Source of the DNA: Bacillota bacterium
Lineage (GTDB): Bacteria > Bacillota > Clostridia > Oscillospirales > Acutalibacteraceae
Assembly: GCA_023415895.1 (NCBI GenBank)
Contig: JAEZJA010000054.1
Span: forward strand, 1-9,095
Direction: 5' to 3'
DNA: 9,095 bases
Made by a program: the position numbers and the translations under genes. The notes beneath the pieces are model-generated. The model saw only the letters and a program-made list of their open reading frames with translations, was not told the origin of the DNA and searched no databases. Shown piece after piece: positions 1-6,422 of this stretch (position 1 is the stretch's first letter; each line of letters starts with the position of its first letter).

Positions 1-856
1 CGTTGAGACCCAGTCCCAGCATGCTCAGCACGATGCGGTTGTTGAGCGCCTGCCGGTACTCGTCAGGACAATGGTTCTCCTCAATGTATCGGCGCATAGC
101 CGAAAACAGCACCTGCCACTTGTCGCAGAGCTCAGGCTTGTAGCCCGTGGTCAAAGACCCAGGGTTGGTTTTGCGGTAGTGATACAGCGGTTTGTCGATA
201 TACACAAACGCCCCACCCTCCCGCTGACAGTTGGCATAGACCTCTATTTGATAAAGAGCATCCTCCCCCGTCCCAATCAGGCCGAGATCGACAAACGCGG
301 CATGTTCCACCACATCGGCGCGAAAGAGCTGCATACAGGGCGATACCAGGCTGTCAATTGCCTGAGGATAACGCAGCTCCTCCCCTATCAGACCGAACAG
401 ACGGCGGTGGACATACCGCGCGATATCCTCTCCCCGCCACACGCAATATTCGCACTCGAGCGGGTGACCGATTGCCGTGCGCTTGCCCCACTCCCGGATA
501 TACGCGCACATGACAACACCGGCATCCTGTTCCACCGCTTGGGTCATTAAGTCTCCGCACAACGTCGGCTCGACCCAATCGTCGCTGTCTACAAACAACA
601 CGTATTGCCCCGTTTTGTGGCACAGCGCCGCATTTCTGGCCGCCGAACCCCCGGTATGGGGCTGTGTGAAAATATGTACGCGATCGTCCTGCTGTGCATA
701 GGTACGAAGAATGTCCACACTGCCATCCGTACTGCCGTCATCGACACACAGAATCTCGAGATGCGGATAAGTCTGACCCAGCAGGCTGTCTAGACATTGG
801 GGCAGATACTCCGCCGACTGGTAAACAGGCACAATCACGCTGATGAGCGCGGCCAT
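1..856 (-). CDS. Family 2 glycosyltransferase, 3' end outside window
   Basis: The frame is open for 285 codons from an ATG at 856 and leaves the window without a stop, so the C-terminus is missing. The start is well supported by AGGGAGGA a few bases upstream. The N-terminus reads as a GT-A fold enzyme: ISVIVPVYQ at residues 5-13, the nucleotide-binding DDGSTDGS at 39-46, GGSAARNAAL at 69-78, and the metal-binding DSDDW at 90-94. A later GTGEDALY supplies the acidic residue typical of inverting GT2 enzymes. It probably transfers a sugar from a nucleotide donor to the lipid-linked repeat unit on the cytoplasmic face of the membrane. It is the last visible gene of the leftward polysaccharide operon, 52 bases after the polymerase gene. 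The family call is secure; donor and acceptor sugars cannot be read from sequence. Confidence 0.93.
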   Translation of the reverse strand, partial: MAALISVIVPVYQSAEYLPQCLDSLLGQTYPHLEILCVDDGSTDGSVDILRTYAQQDDRVHIFTQPHTGGSAARNAALCHKTGQYVLFVDSDDWVEPTLCGDLMTQAVEQDAGVVMCAYIREWGKRTAIGHPLECEYCVWRGEDIARYVHRRLFGLIGEELRYPQAIDSLVSPCMQLFRADVVEHAAFVDLGLIGTGEDALYQIEVYANCQREGGAFVYIDKPLYHYRKTNPGSLTTGYKPELCDKWQVLFSAMRRYIEENHCPDEYRQALNNRIVLSMLGLGLN

Positions 857-908
857 ACACTTTCCTCCCTTGGTTGAAGCGAACCCCGTTTGATGGCATG
901 CCTTTTTG

Positions 909-1973
909 TTATTCCCAGCAAAACGAATAGGGCAGGATTCCCGCCGTATGCAGCGTAAAGCCGAAAAACTGGATGAGCAGCAGCACTTCGATGACAAGTG
1001 TCGCCACGAAAACCGTTCGTTGGTTTTTGAGCTGCGCAATGGTAGTGGGCACGATTAGAATGGAAACCATGTGGAACATCATCGCTACCCGAAATGCATT
1101 GGCCTGATAAATGGCCAGCGTTTGCAGCGGAATGCCGGTCAGGACCATCTTAATAAAAAGAGAATCGGCCGCACTCCCGCTCGATAACCCCTGGGACAGT
1201 TTTCTTTTTTGAAAAGCCGACCGATACACCACCACAATGCAGACGGCTATCACCATCAAAAGGAGCAGCGTACTGATGCCACCGTATTCTGCTCCATATG
1301 TGCGGTTTTCTCCCCAAATCCTGTCCAGCACGATTGTTAGAAAGGCCTGGCCGAATGCGTAGGCAGCGATTGTTGCAACGGCAATCGCGCACAAAAACCA
1401 TCCGTTGAGCGGCAACAGCATCAGCACATACACAACTGTAAATGCCAGTGACGTGATATGAAACCCGCTGGCGATGAGCAACAGCAAACCGCTGCGTACA
1501 TAGCGCTTGTTGAGCAATTCGTTCATGCACAGCAGCAGAAACCCCATGGCGATGGTCTGCCGCAGCCCTGCCATGCTGAAAAAATAATAACCCATGGACA
1601 CAAACATGATCAGACTGACAGTGGGGTTGGACGAGTATTTCTCAACCATACGGGCAACGACGATACAGAAAAAGGCGGCGATCGGCAGCAGCAGCCATGT
1701 ATAGTTGTCCGTCAGAGTCGATAGGATTGACTGGTAGCAATAGTAGAGCGGCTCTCTGTGGCGAAAGAGGCTCAACAGGGATTGCATGCCATCGATGTGT
1801 GTTGCATTGAACAAATTGACGTAGCTCATCGTATCCGTGCCGACGGTTGCAGCGCGCAATCCGGCCGCAAACAGCAAGGCCGTGGCGATGATGGCCGTGT
1901 AAAGGGCCTGATGCTGTTTCCATTTCAACGGTACAAGCAGAATCATCAGTACCAACAGACCATAGATAATCAT
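909..1973 (-). CDS. EpsG/Wzy-like polysaccharide polymerase (membrane protein)
   Basis: This is a 354-residue, highly hydrophobic protein with about ten apparent membrane segments. It carries EpsG-family signatures: R40 followed by GTD at 45-47 and Y51 (the LR..TVGTD...Y block), EPLYY at 74-78, GLRQT at 136-140, SGFH ending in H172, and a C-terminus PYSFCWE. By family knowledge it should join lipid-linked repeat units outside the membrane. The start is a choice. An in-frame GTG at 2018 overlaps the upstream stop (GTGA) but has no good ribosome binding site and would add a polar 15-residue leader. The ATG at 1973 has AAGGA about 8 bases upstream and gives the usual hydrophobic MIIY N-terminus, so I use 1973. 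Position among glycosyltransferase genes supports a polymerase role. Confidence 0.87.
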   Translation of the reverse strand: MIIYGLLVLMILLVPLKWKQHQALYTAIIATALLFAAGLRAATVGTDTMSYVNLFNATHIDGMQSLLSLFRHREPLYYCYQSILSTLTDNYTWLLLPIAAFFCIVVARMVEKYSSNPTVSLIMFVSMGYYFFSMAGLRQTIAMGFLLLCMNELLNKRYVRSGLLLLIASGFHITSLAFTVVYVLMLLPLNGWFLCAIAVATIAAYAFGQAFLTIVLDRIWGENRTYGAEYGGISTLLLLMVIAVCIVVVYRSAFQKRKLSQGLSSGSAADSLFIKMVLTGIPLQTLAIYQANAFRVAMMFHMVSILIVPTTIAQLKNQRTVFVATLVIEVLLLIQFFGFTLHTAGILPYSFCWE

Positions 1974-2014
1974 ACTACCATTCCTTAAATTGCCCCTCAC
2001 AAACCGATGGTATT

Positions 2015-3139
2015 TCACTGCAGAAGCTCTTGATAAATAGATTTGATCTCCCGCTGAACATGTTCAATCGAATACGCCTTGATCTTTTGCTGATTGAAAG
2101 CCCCCATTGCTTTTCGCAGGGGAGCATCCCGGAGCAATGTAGCGATTGAGGCACACAAAGCATCGGCATCGTCAGGGGATTGCAGGTCCCCTCCTTGCTC
2201 TTGCACGATCAAGTCGACATTGCCTCGGATAGGGGAACACACGACAGGGAGTCCGGCAGCCATGGCCTGCATCAGAGCGACCGACAGCCCTTCGTGATAG
2301 GACGGGAAAACAAAGACATCCGCAATCGCCAACAGTTCGGGTAAATCGTAGCGATAGCCGAGCAACAACACGTGATCGGCTAATCCAAGTGTTTGTATTT
2401 GAACTGTCAGCGCCTCCCGCTGATCTCCCTCGCCGCAGATTAGATAATACGGCTTTGGGTCGGGTATTCTTGATAACGCCTGCAAAACCACCTTATGGTT
2501 CTTATTGGCGTTTAATTCCCCTGCGGACAGGATCAGCCAATCATGGGGAGGCACTCCAAGCTCCTTTCGCTTTTTCTCTTTGTCTATTTGCACGTTTTGA
2601 ATATCGCCGAGAGATACCCCAACGCCGTGGATAAAACGGGCTGTATTGGCATTCCACCCCCGCAGCACCTCCCACTCTTCCTGATTCATGGCCAGCACAG
2701 CAGACATTTTTGAGCAAATCCATCGTTCGAGAGGGCGGTAAAGGCACTGGCTTTTGAGCGAGCTTCCTTTATAAAAGGACAGACCGTGGGGAGTGTACAC
2801 ATATTTTGTTTTGGAGTGTGACGGCATACAAAGACGGGTCAACAGCCCTCCCGTCTCGGTGTGACAGTGCGCGATATCATATTGTCCCTCGCGCAGCAGT
2901 CGGCGAAGTTGTGGAATACACAGGAGATTCCCAAACAGAGAACTGCGGACAAAGGGAATATGATTGGTAATAAAGCCTTGTTGCTGCATCCGCTCACGAT
3001 AGGCCTTGGCGTGATCGTCCACGGAAAAATTGGCTGCCAGGTGAATTTCACACCCCAGCTCTTTGAGTGCCAGAATGTTGGCTGTATTAAAACGTTCGTG
3101 AACCGACGACAGTGGTGCGAGCAGCAGCACACTTTTCAT
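2015..3139 (-). CDS. GT4 family glycosyltransferase
   Basis: This is a 374-residue GT-B fold enzyme. The N-terminal domain has the HCHTE stretch at 91-95 and YTPHGLSFYKG at 115-125. The C-terminal donor domain has LSAGELNANKNH at 204-215, CGEGDQ at 235-240, FPSYHEGLS at 278-286 and GLPVVCS.IRGNVDLI at 296-311. The closest recognisable style is the EpsF/EpsD-like retaining transferases of Firmicute exopolysaccharide operons. The usual EX7E signature reads E283...Q291, because the codon at 2269-2267 is CAG rather than GAG or GAA. The start ATG overlaps the stop of the upstream gene in an ATGA, suggesting coupled translation. It likely adds a sugar to the growing lipid-linked oligosaccharide in the cytoplasm. 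The family is certain; substrate is unknown, and the effect of the Glu-to-Gln change is unclear. Confidence 0.93.
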   Translation of the reverse strand: MKSVLLLAPLSSVHERFNTANILALKELGCEIHLAANFSVDDHAKAYRERMQQQGFITNHIPFVRSSLFGNLLCIPQLRRLLREGQYDIAHCHTETGGLLTRLCMPSHSKTKYVYTPHGLSFYKGSSLKSQCLYRPLERWICSKMSAVLAMNQEEWEVLRGWNANTARFIHGVGVSLGDIQNVQIDKEKKRKELGVPPHDWLILSAGELNANKNHKVVLQALSRIPDPKPYYLICGEGDQREALTVQIQTLGLADHVLLLGYRYDLPELLAIADVFVFPSYHEGLSVALMQAMAAGLPVVCSPIRGNVDLIVQEQGGDLQSPDDADALCASIATLLRDAPLRKAMGAFNQQKIKAYSIEHVQREIKSIYQELLQ

Positions 3140-4098
3140 TTGATCACTTCCCTCAGATATTCAAGCTCCGCTCGCGCGTAGCGTTGGTCAATCGTGATGG
3201 GAATGACGTATTTTGAAATCCAATATTCAAAATCAGGCGGCTGCCGTTCTTCAAGGAGATAGCTCCACAAGTGCCCCTGATAATGTCCGGCCTGCTGCAG
3301 ACGGTCGACCAGCGTATCGTCCTCAACCGCCAACGGATACACCATGGGCACGCAGCTCTCATCCATATACATACACGGGTCAAGGCAATTCCTTGAGTGA
3401 AAGAGTTCCTCGGCAATTTGGAAGTTTTCACGACGTTTGCCAATGATCCCTTCATAATCGGCTGCGTCCAGGATGGAATGCGTCAAGCGCGACATGTGCA
3501 GAATATCCTCCGCGCTTATGCGTTGGTCGTTTTGTACCTTATGTTCATAGGCTTTGCCGGCGCAGCCGTATTCGATTCTTTCCAATAGAAAAAGCGATGT
3601 ATCCGAGGAGACTCCCTGCGGGTAGCGGTCGGCATAACGCTCCGCCCCCTCACCGATGACGTAAGCACCGTCCGGCGCGCCGATGAACTTTCGGCAGGAG
3701 TAAACCGTCATGCATCCCCCAATCGGTCTACAGAAAAAGGCCTGCGCGTTGTCGATAATCACTCTCGAATAGGGCTCCGCCAAGCAAGCCATGCGCTGCG
3801 GCGACATGATGCCGAAATAATTGACAAGCAACACCGCCTCGTTGGTACCCGGATGCAGGTTTATCGGGTCAAACCCGCGGTCAATCGAATAAAAGCGGAC
3901 TGTCGCTCCTTTTCTCTTGAGAAAGGTGCGGACGCTGTCGCATTGATAATACGGAAGCCAGATTGTGCTGCACTCCAGCACCCGCATGGCATGCCAGATT
4001 GCCGCCCGCCCCGAATTCAGCCGTGCAATACCCCTATGGCCCGGATAATACTCCTGACCGGTCGCAAACTGCAGTTCAATAAAGCTACCGATTTCCAT
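3136..4098 (-). CDS. DegT/DnrJ/EryC1/StrS-like PLP-dependent enzyme
   Basis: This 320-residue protein resembles the sugar aminotransferase family in fold type I order. It has RLNSGRAAIWHAM at 26-38 (phosphate-binding loop region), LLVNYFG at 90-96, IIDNAQAFF at 114-122 with D116 placed to pair with the PLP pyridine nitrogen, and YSCRKFIGAPDGAYV at 133-147, where K137 is the likely Schiff-base lysine. It is about 50-80 residues shorter than typical DegT enzymes and its motifs are divergent (SCRKF in place of the usual S-x-x-x-TKN block). It may therefore be a specialised aminotransferase or a related PLP enzyme. The start at 4098 has AGGGG about 9 bases upstream and overlaps the end of the WbqC-like gene by 14 bases; the end overlaps the GT4 start by 4. 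Likely role: making or modifying an amino sugar, or loading an amino compound, for the polysaccharide. That role is inferred from family and neighbours. Confidence 0.75.
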   Translation of the reverse strand: MEIGSFIELQFATGQEYYPGHRGIARLNSGRAAIWHAMRVLECSTIWLPYYQCDSVRTFLKRKGATVRFYSIDRGFDPINLHPGTNEAVLLVNYFGIMSPQRMACLAEPYSRVIIDNAQAFFCRPIGGCMTVYSCRKFIGAPDGAYVIGEGAERYADRYPQGVSSDTSLFLLERIEYGCAGKAYEHKVQNDQRISAEDILHMSRLTHSILDAADYEGIIGKRRENFQIAEELFHSRNCLDPCMYMDESCVPMVYPLAVEDDTLVDRLQQAGHYQGHLWSYLLEERQPPDFEYWISKYVIPITIDQRYARAELEYLREVIK

Positions 4099-4792
4099 GC
4101 CTGTACCCCTCTATGGCTCTTTCAACGAAGTCCCAGTCAAATCCGCAGTTGAATATATAGTCCACAACGGACAACTTCGGCAGAAAGCCTATACGTGGCC
4201 ACAGCTGCGGATAGGCAATTGGCTGATACTCCGAATACACCAGCTCAATGCCCCGATCGTCAAAATGCGCCTTCTGCTGGTAGGCTTCGGCGCCCCGGCC
4301 GGAGAGATATGTATCCCCGCCAAGGTAATCTACAATATCCAGCACCCGCTCTTCTTTTCTTGTTTCGATTCCCATATCCGAAGCGTTGACCAGACGCGCC
4401 GAGATGCCAAACTGCCGCGCAATCCAGGTATTCATCTCCCGGTTCAATGCAGACAGGCAATCATACTTAGACAGCAGGATTTCGGTGAATGTCGGGACGT
4501 ATTGTGCGTAGTAGGGAGCTTTGGTGTAGTTCATCCTGAGTGTTTGGAGATGCCTGTGCTTCCACCCCAACTCATCCTTTGTCCGCACGACGTTGAGCGG
4601 ATCGCCAAAATGCTGTTCGACAGGGATTTTGAGTCGGCACTCTCCCTGGGGTGTCTTGATGCGATTCCAATGGTGCATGTTGTCATTGGAAAACTGCGCG
4701 TCATCCAAAAACACAAACACGTCCGACAGACTCATCTTATAAAAATAGCCCAGATAAGGGATATAATCCGGCTGATGAATCGAAACAATCAT
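4085..4792 (-). CDS. WbqC-like family protein
   Basis: The 235-residue product is close to the usual family length and opens with the hallmark block IHQPDYIPYLGYFYK at 5-19. This is followed by DVFVFLDDAQFS at 24-35 and NRIKTPQG at 43-50, all typical of the WbqC-like family found in O-antigen and capsule clusters. The biochemical function is not established; a homologue (WbnG) in an E. coli O-antigen cluster was suggested to be a glycine transferase, so decoration of a sugar with an amino acid is one idea. No signal peptide or membrane segment is apparent, so it should be cytoplasmic. The start is supported by GAGGA 6 bases before the ATG, and this ribosome binding site overlaps the stop codon of the sugar transferase gene. 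The direct pairing with a PLP enzyme gene downstream suggests the two act on the same substituent. Confidence 0.88.
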   Translation of the reverse strand: MIVSIHQPDYIPYLGYFYKMSLSDVFVFLDDAQFSNDNMHHWNRIKTPQGECRLKIPVEQHFGDPLNVVRTKDELGWKHRHLQTLRMNYTKAPYYAQYVPTFTEILLSKYDCLSALNREMNTWIARQFGISARLVNASDMGIETRKEERVLDIVDYLGGDTYLSGRGAEAYQQKAHFDDRGIELVYSEYQPIAYPQLWPRIGFLPKLSVVDYIFNCGFDWDFVERAIEGYRHGNR

Positions 4793-4801
4793 AAAAATTC
4801 C

Positions 4802-5446
4802 TCATTGCCCGTTCGCATCGTTATTCTTGATCTCGTCCTCTCTGACCTTGGGCGCTCGGTGCGCGTCATCGGCCCGATGACCTGTAAACAGCATGGCTAT
4901 GGTCTTGAAAAAGATTTTGAAATCGAGAGCGATCGACCAATTGTTTACATAAAATAAATCGTACTTGACCATCTCTGTGCGTGTGCTGCTGCGCCGCTCA
5001 TTCACCGCTTCCCAACCCGTAATACCCGGAAGCATCGACTGACGCAGGGTCTGTTCCTCCACTGTCATCACAGACATTTCGTGTGGGAGCAAGGGGCGGG
5101 GGCCGATCCACGCCATCTGACCGCGCAGAATGTTCACGATCTGCCCAAGCTCGTCAATGCTCAGCTTGCGGATGACCCTTCCCCATTTCTTCAGCCGTGC
5201 CTCATCCGGCAGTAGCTCGCCTTTAGCATTCCTTTCGTTGCTCATGGTGCGCAGCTTATAGATTGTAAACGGGCGTAACTGGTAGCCGATGCGCTCTTGC
5301 TTGAACAGCACACTCCCCTTGGGAGAAACCATCTTGATCACCATCATGGTCACCAGTACAACGGGAAGGGTGACCAAACTGATCAGCAAAGTCAGGCAGA
5401 AATCAAAAATTCTTTTGACACCCAAAGCAAGAAACGCGATTTTCAT
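4802..5446 (-). CDS. Initiating phosphoglycosyl transferase (bacterial sugar transferase)
   Basis: This 214-residue enzyme belongs to the small monotopic PglC/WcaJ-C-terminal type. It should transfer a sugar-1-phosphate from a UDP-sugar to undecaprenyl phosphate, starting repeat-unit assembly. One hydrophobic helix spans about 15-40 with a proline (LP at 27-28) fitting the re-entrant hairpin. It is followed by LFKQERIG at 47-54, FTIYKLRTM at 60-68, the catalytic Asp-Glu D98-E99 in KLSIDELGQIVNILRG, and WIGPRPLLP at 113-121. The last 25-30 residues are charged and probably form a variable tail. A longer in-frame start exists at 5470, but the ATG at 5446 has AGGAG 9 bases upstream and overlaps the PIG-L stop (ATGA), so 5446 is chosen. 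It lacks the four-helix N-terminal region of WbaP/WcaJ-length proteins. Confidence 0.94.
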   Translation of the reverse strand: MKIAFLALGVKRIFDFCLTLLISLVTLPVVLVTMMVIKMVSPKGSVLFKQERIGYQLRPFTIYKLRTMSNERNAKGELLPDEARLKKWGRVIRKLSIDELGQIVNILRGQMAWIGPRPLLPHEMSVMTVEEQTLRQSMLPGITGWEAVNERRSSTRTEMVKYDLFYVNNWSIALDFKIFFKTIAMLFTGHRADDAHRAPKVREDEIKNNDANGQ

Positions 5447-6120
5447 TGCGCATCGCTCCTGAACACGCATTCAAAAGCCTCGGCATACGAACAGCCTGCC
5501 TGCGCCCCTCGGTAAGCCGCAAGCCCCGTCACCGCCTCGCGGGAACGAGGATGCGGATACGGGCGCATCACTCCTTTATATGCCTCCAGTGCTTTGAGTT
5601 TTAGCTCCACGCCTTCCCGGCCGATTTCAACAAAAGTGTTCGGTATAAAACGGGTGGCCGACGGGTCAAACGACCACTCAGTCGATGACAGGACTTCCAT
5701 ATACATAAACACCTTGAGACAGGGGATATGCTGCCGTCTCTGAAACAATCGAGATGCCGCCTGTGCCGCATCGCTGGTCATGCGATGGTCGTTATTGATG
5801 TCAGACGGATGATGGGTGATGATCGCATCCGCGCCGAAATTCTCTATGCTCTTTTCAATAAACTGCACCAGCTCCAGATGGGGAACGGTGTTCATACGGA
5901 TATTCGGGAAATCGCCGGTATACATCGCCGAAACGCCAAGAAGATCGAGCGCCGTTTTTTGATCGGCTTCGAGGCTATCCGAACGATGCGCCCTAGCTGC
6001 GGCGTGATTGGCCATAAAGCATACCGCGACCTCATGCCCGGTAGTGATCAGCTTATGAATCGTGGCACCCGCACCAAGAACCTCATCATCCGGGTGAGCT
6101 GCAACAAGCAAATACTTCAT
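5443..6120 (-). CDS. PIG-L family N-acetylsugar deacetylase (LmbE-like)
   Basis: The 225-residue product has the metal-binding signature AAHPDDEVLGAG at 7-18 and the second motif HHPSDINNDHRM at 103-114. H9, D12 and H112 are the expected zinc ligands and D11 the likely general base. PIG-L/LmbE enzymes remove acetyl groups from N-acetylglucosamine-type substrates (GlcNAc-PI, GlcNAc-Ins, BshB substrate, nucleotide or lipid-linked sugars). As the first clear gene of a polysaccharide operon, it most likely creates a free amino sugar for the phosphoglycosyl transferase or later modification; this is inferred. A role in bacillithiol synthesis cannot be excluded from the domain alone but does not fit the neighbours. 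The start is fixed by an in-frame TGA shortly upstream. A GAGGA motif lies 12 bases before the ATG, a longer spacing than usual, so initiation may be modest. Confidence 0.9.
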   Translation of the reverse strand: MKYLLVAAHPDDEVLGAGATIHKLITTGHEVAVCFMANHAAARAHRSDSLEADQKTALDLLGVSAMYTGDFPNIRMNTVPHLELVQFIEKSIENFGADAIITHHPSDINNDHRMTSDAAQAASRLFQRRQHIPCLKVFMYMEVLSSTEWSFDPSATRFIPNTFVEIGREGVELKLKALEAYKGVMRPYPHPRSREAVTGLAAYRGAQAGCSYAEAFECVFRSDAQ

Positions 6121-6156
6121 AGTCTCGTATCATCCTCAAAACCCGAAATACCATCC

Positions 6157-6228
6157 TCAATACTGTTGGCTTACATAACACCTGCTTACGGCCGAGCGCG
6201 TATTGGTTGCGCACACGATGACGCGCAT
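6157..6228 (-). CDS. Possible 23-codon leader reading frame upstream of the PIG-L gene
   Basis: On the minus strand an ATG at 6228 is preceded by AAGGAG with a 6-base spacer, one of the best ribosome binding sites in the window. It opens a frame of 23 codons (beginning MRVIVCATNT and ending VSQQY) that stops 36 bases before the PIG-L start. The stop region runs straight into GAGGATG, and a second GAGGATG lies just before PIG-L, so the leader could couple or modulate translation of the operon. The peptide shows no run of a single amino acid that would point to classical attenuation, and I recognise no family. It could be a chance frame or the remnant of a longer gene. Confidence 0.3.
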   Translation of the reverse strand: MRVIVCATNTRSAVSRCYVSQQY

Positions 6229-6242
6229 TAACTGCTCCTTCC

Positions 6243-6273
6243 AATATATGTCGCACAAAGAGGATACGTTCAA
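6243..6273 (-). promoter_or_regulatory. Weak candidate promoter for the polysaccharide operon
   Basis: On the minus strand TTGAAC (6273-6268) is followed after 19 bases by TATATT (6248-6243). The -10 matches the sigma-A consensus at five of six positions and the -35 at four of six, but the 19-base spacing is longer than ideal. A start near 6236 would leave almost no leader before the AAGGAG at 6240-6235. The true promoter may lie elsewhere or further upstream. Confidence 0.25.
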
Positions 6274-6346
6274 ATCCCCCGCAAACGGCTACCAACATTA
6301 ATACCCGCCGCTGTGCATACTAAGGTTTCAAACGCGCTTGTGGCTC

Positions 6347-6375
6347 TCGACTTGCCTTCCGAATTGTAGTATACT
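6347..6375 (+). promoter_or_regulatory. Candidate sigma-A promoter of the GntR regulator gene
   Basis: TCGACT (6347-6352) and TATACT (6370-6375) are separated by the ideal 17 bases. The -10 matches at five of six positions and the -35 at four of six. Transcription would begin near 6382, about 40 bases before the ATG at 6423, which has AGGA 8 bases upstream. Dyads at and just downstream of the -10 could be operator sites. Confidence 0.5.
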
Positions 6376-6400
6376 GATCAAGCCAGTATGTGTAATTACA
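6371..6400. promoter_or_regulatory. Dyads at the regulator promoter, possible operator
   Basis: ATACTG (6371-6376) and CAGTAT (6384-6389) form a 6-base inverted repeat with a 7-base spacer that overlaps the -10 and start site. Immediately downstream TGTAATTACA (6391-6400) is a perfect 10-base palindrome. Their position suits repression of the regulator gene, but neither matches the TGGTNNNACCA core seen before etfB. If they are real operators, they may be recognised by another protein. Confidence 0.3.
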
Positions 6401-6422
6401 AGGGAAGGACAGGATTCCGGAG

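Larger units (their letters stand above)
6121..6422. other. Divergent intergenic region between the polysaccharide operon and the regulator
   Basis: This 302-base region separates the leftward PIG-L gene from the rightward GntR-family gene. It must carry promoters for both directions. It holds the short leader frame (6157-6228, minus), a weak candidate minus-strand promoter, and a better plus-strand promoter with nearby dyads. Only isolated TTGGT or ACCAA half-sites occur here (around 6203 and 6291), not a full TGGTNNNACCA operator like the one in front of etfB. No terminator or RNA gene was recognised. Confidence 0.7.

Noticed and set aside
71..550. Plus-strand 159-codon open frame at the left edge
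   Set aside because: It is the shadow of the minus-strand GT2 gene, which has an unambiguous nucleotide-binding and DSDDW motif and a strong ribosome binding site.
4097..4957. Plus-strand 286-codon open frame opposite the WbqC-like and sugar transferase genes
   Set aside because: It is antisense to two well-supported genes with clear family motifs, and its translation shows no recognisable domain.
5447..5470. Upstream ATG at 5470 for the phosphoglycosyl transferase
   Set aside because: It would lengthen the overlap with the PIG-L gene. The ATG at 5446 has AGGAG at good spacing and a 4-base ATGA overlap with the PIG-L stop.
6200..6230. Imperfect GC-rich inverted repeat (GCGC...GCGC) in the divergent intergenic region
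   Set aside because: The arms are only 4-5 bases and unaligned outside the GCGC core, with no T-run, so it is not convincing as a terminator or RNA structure.
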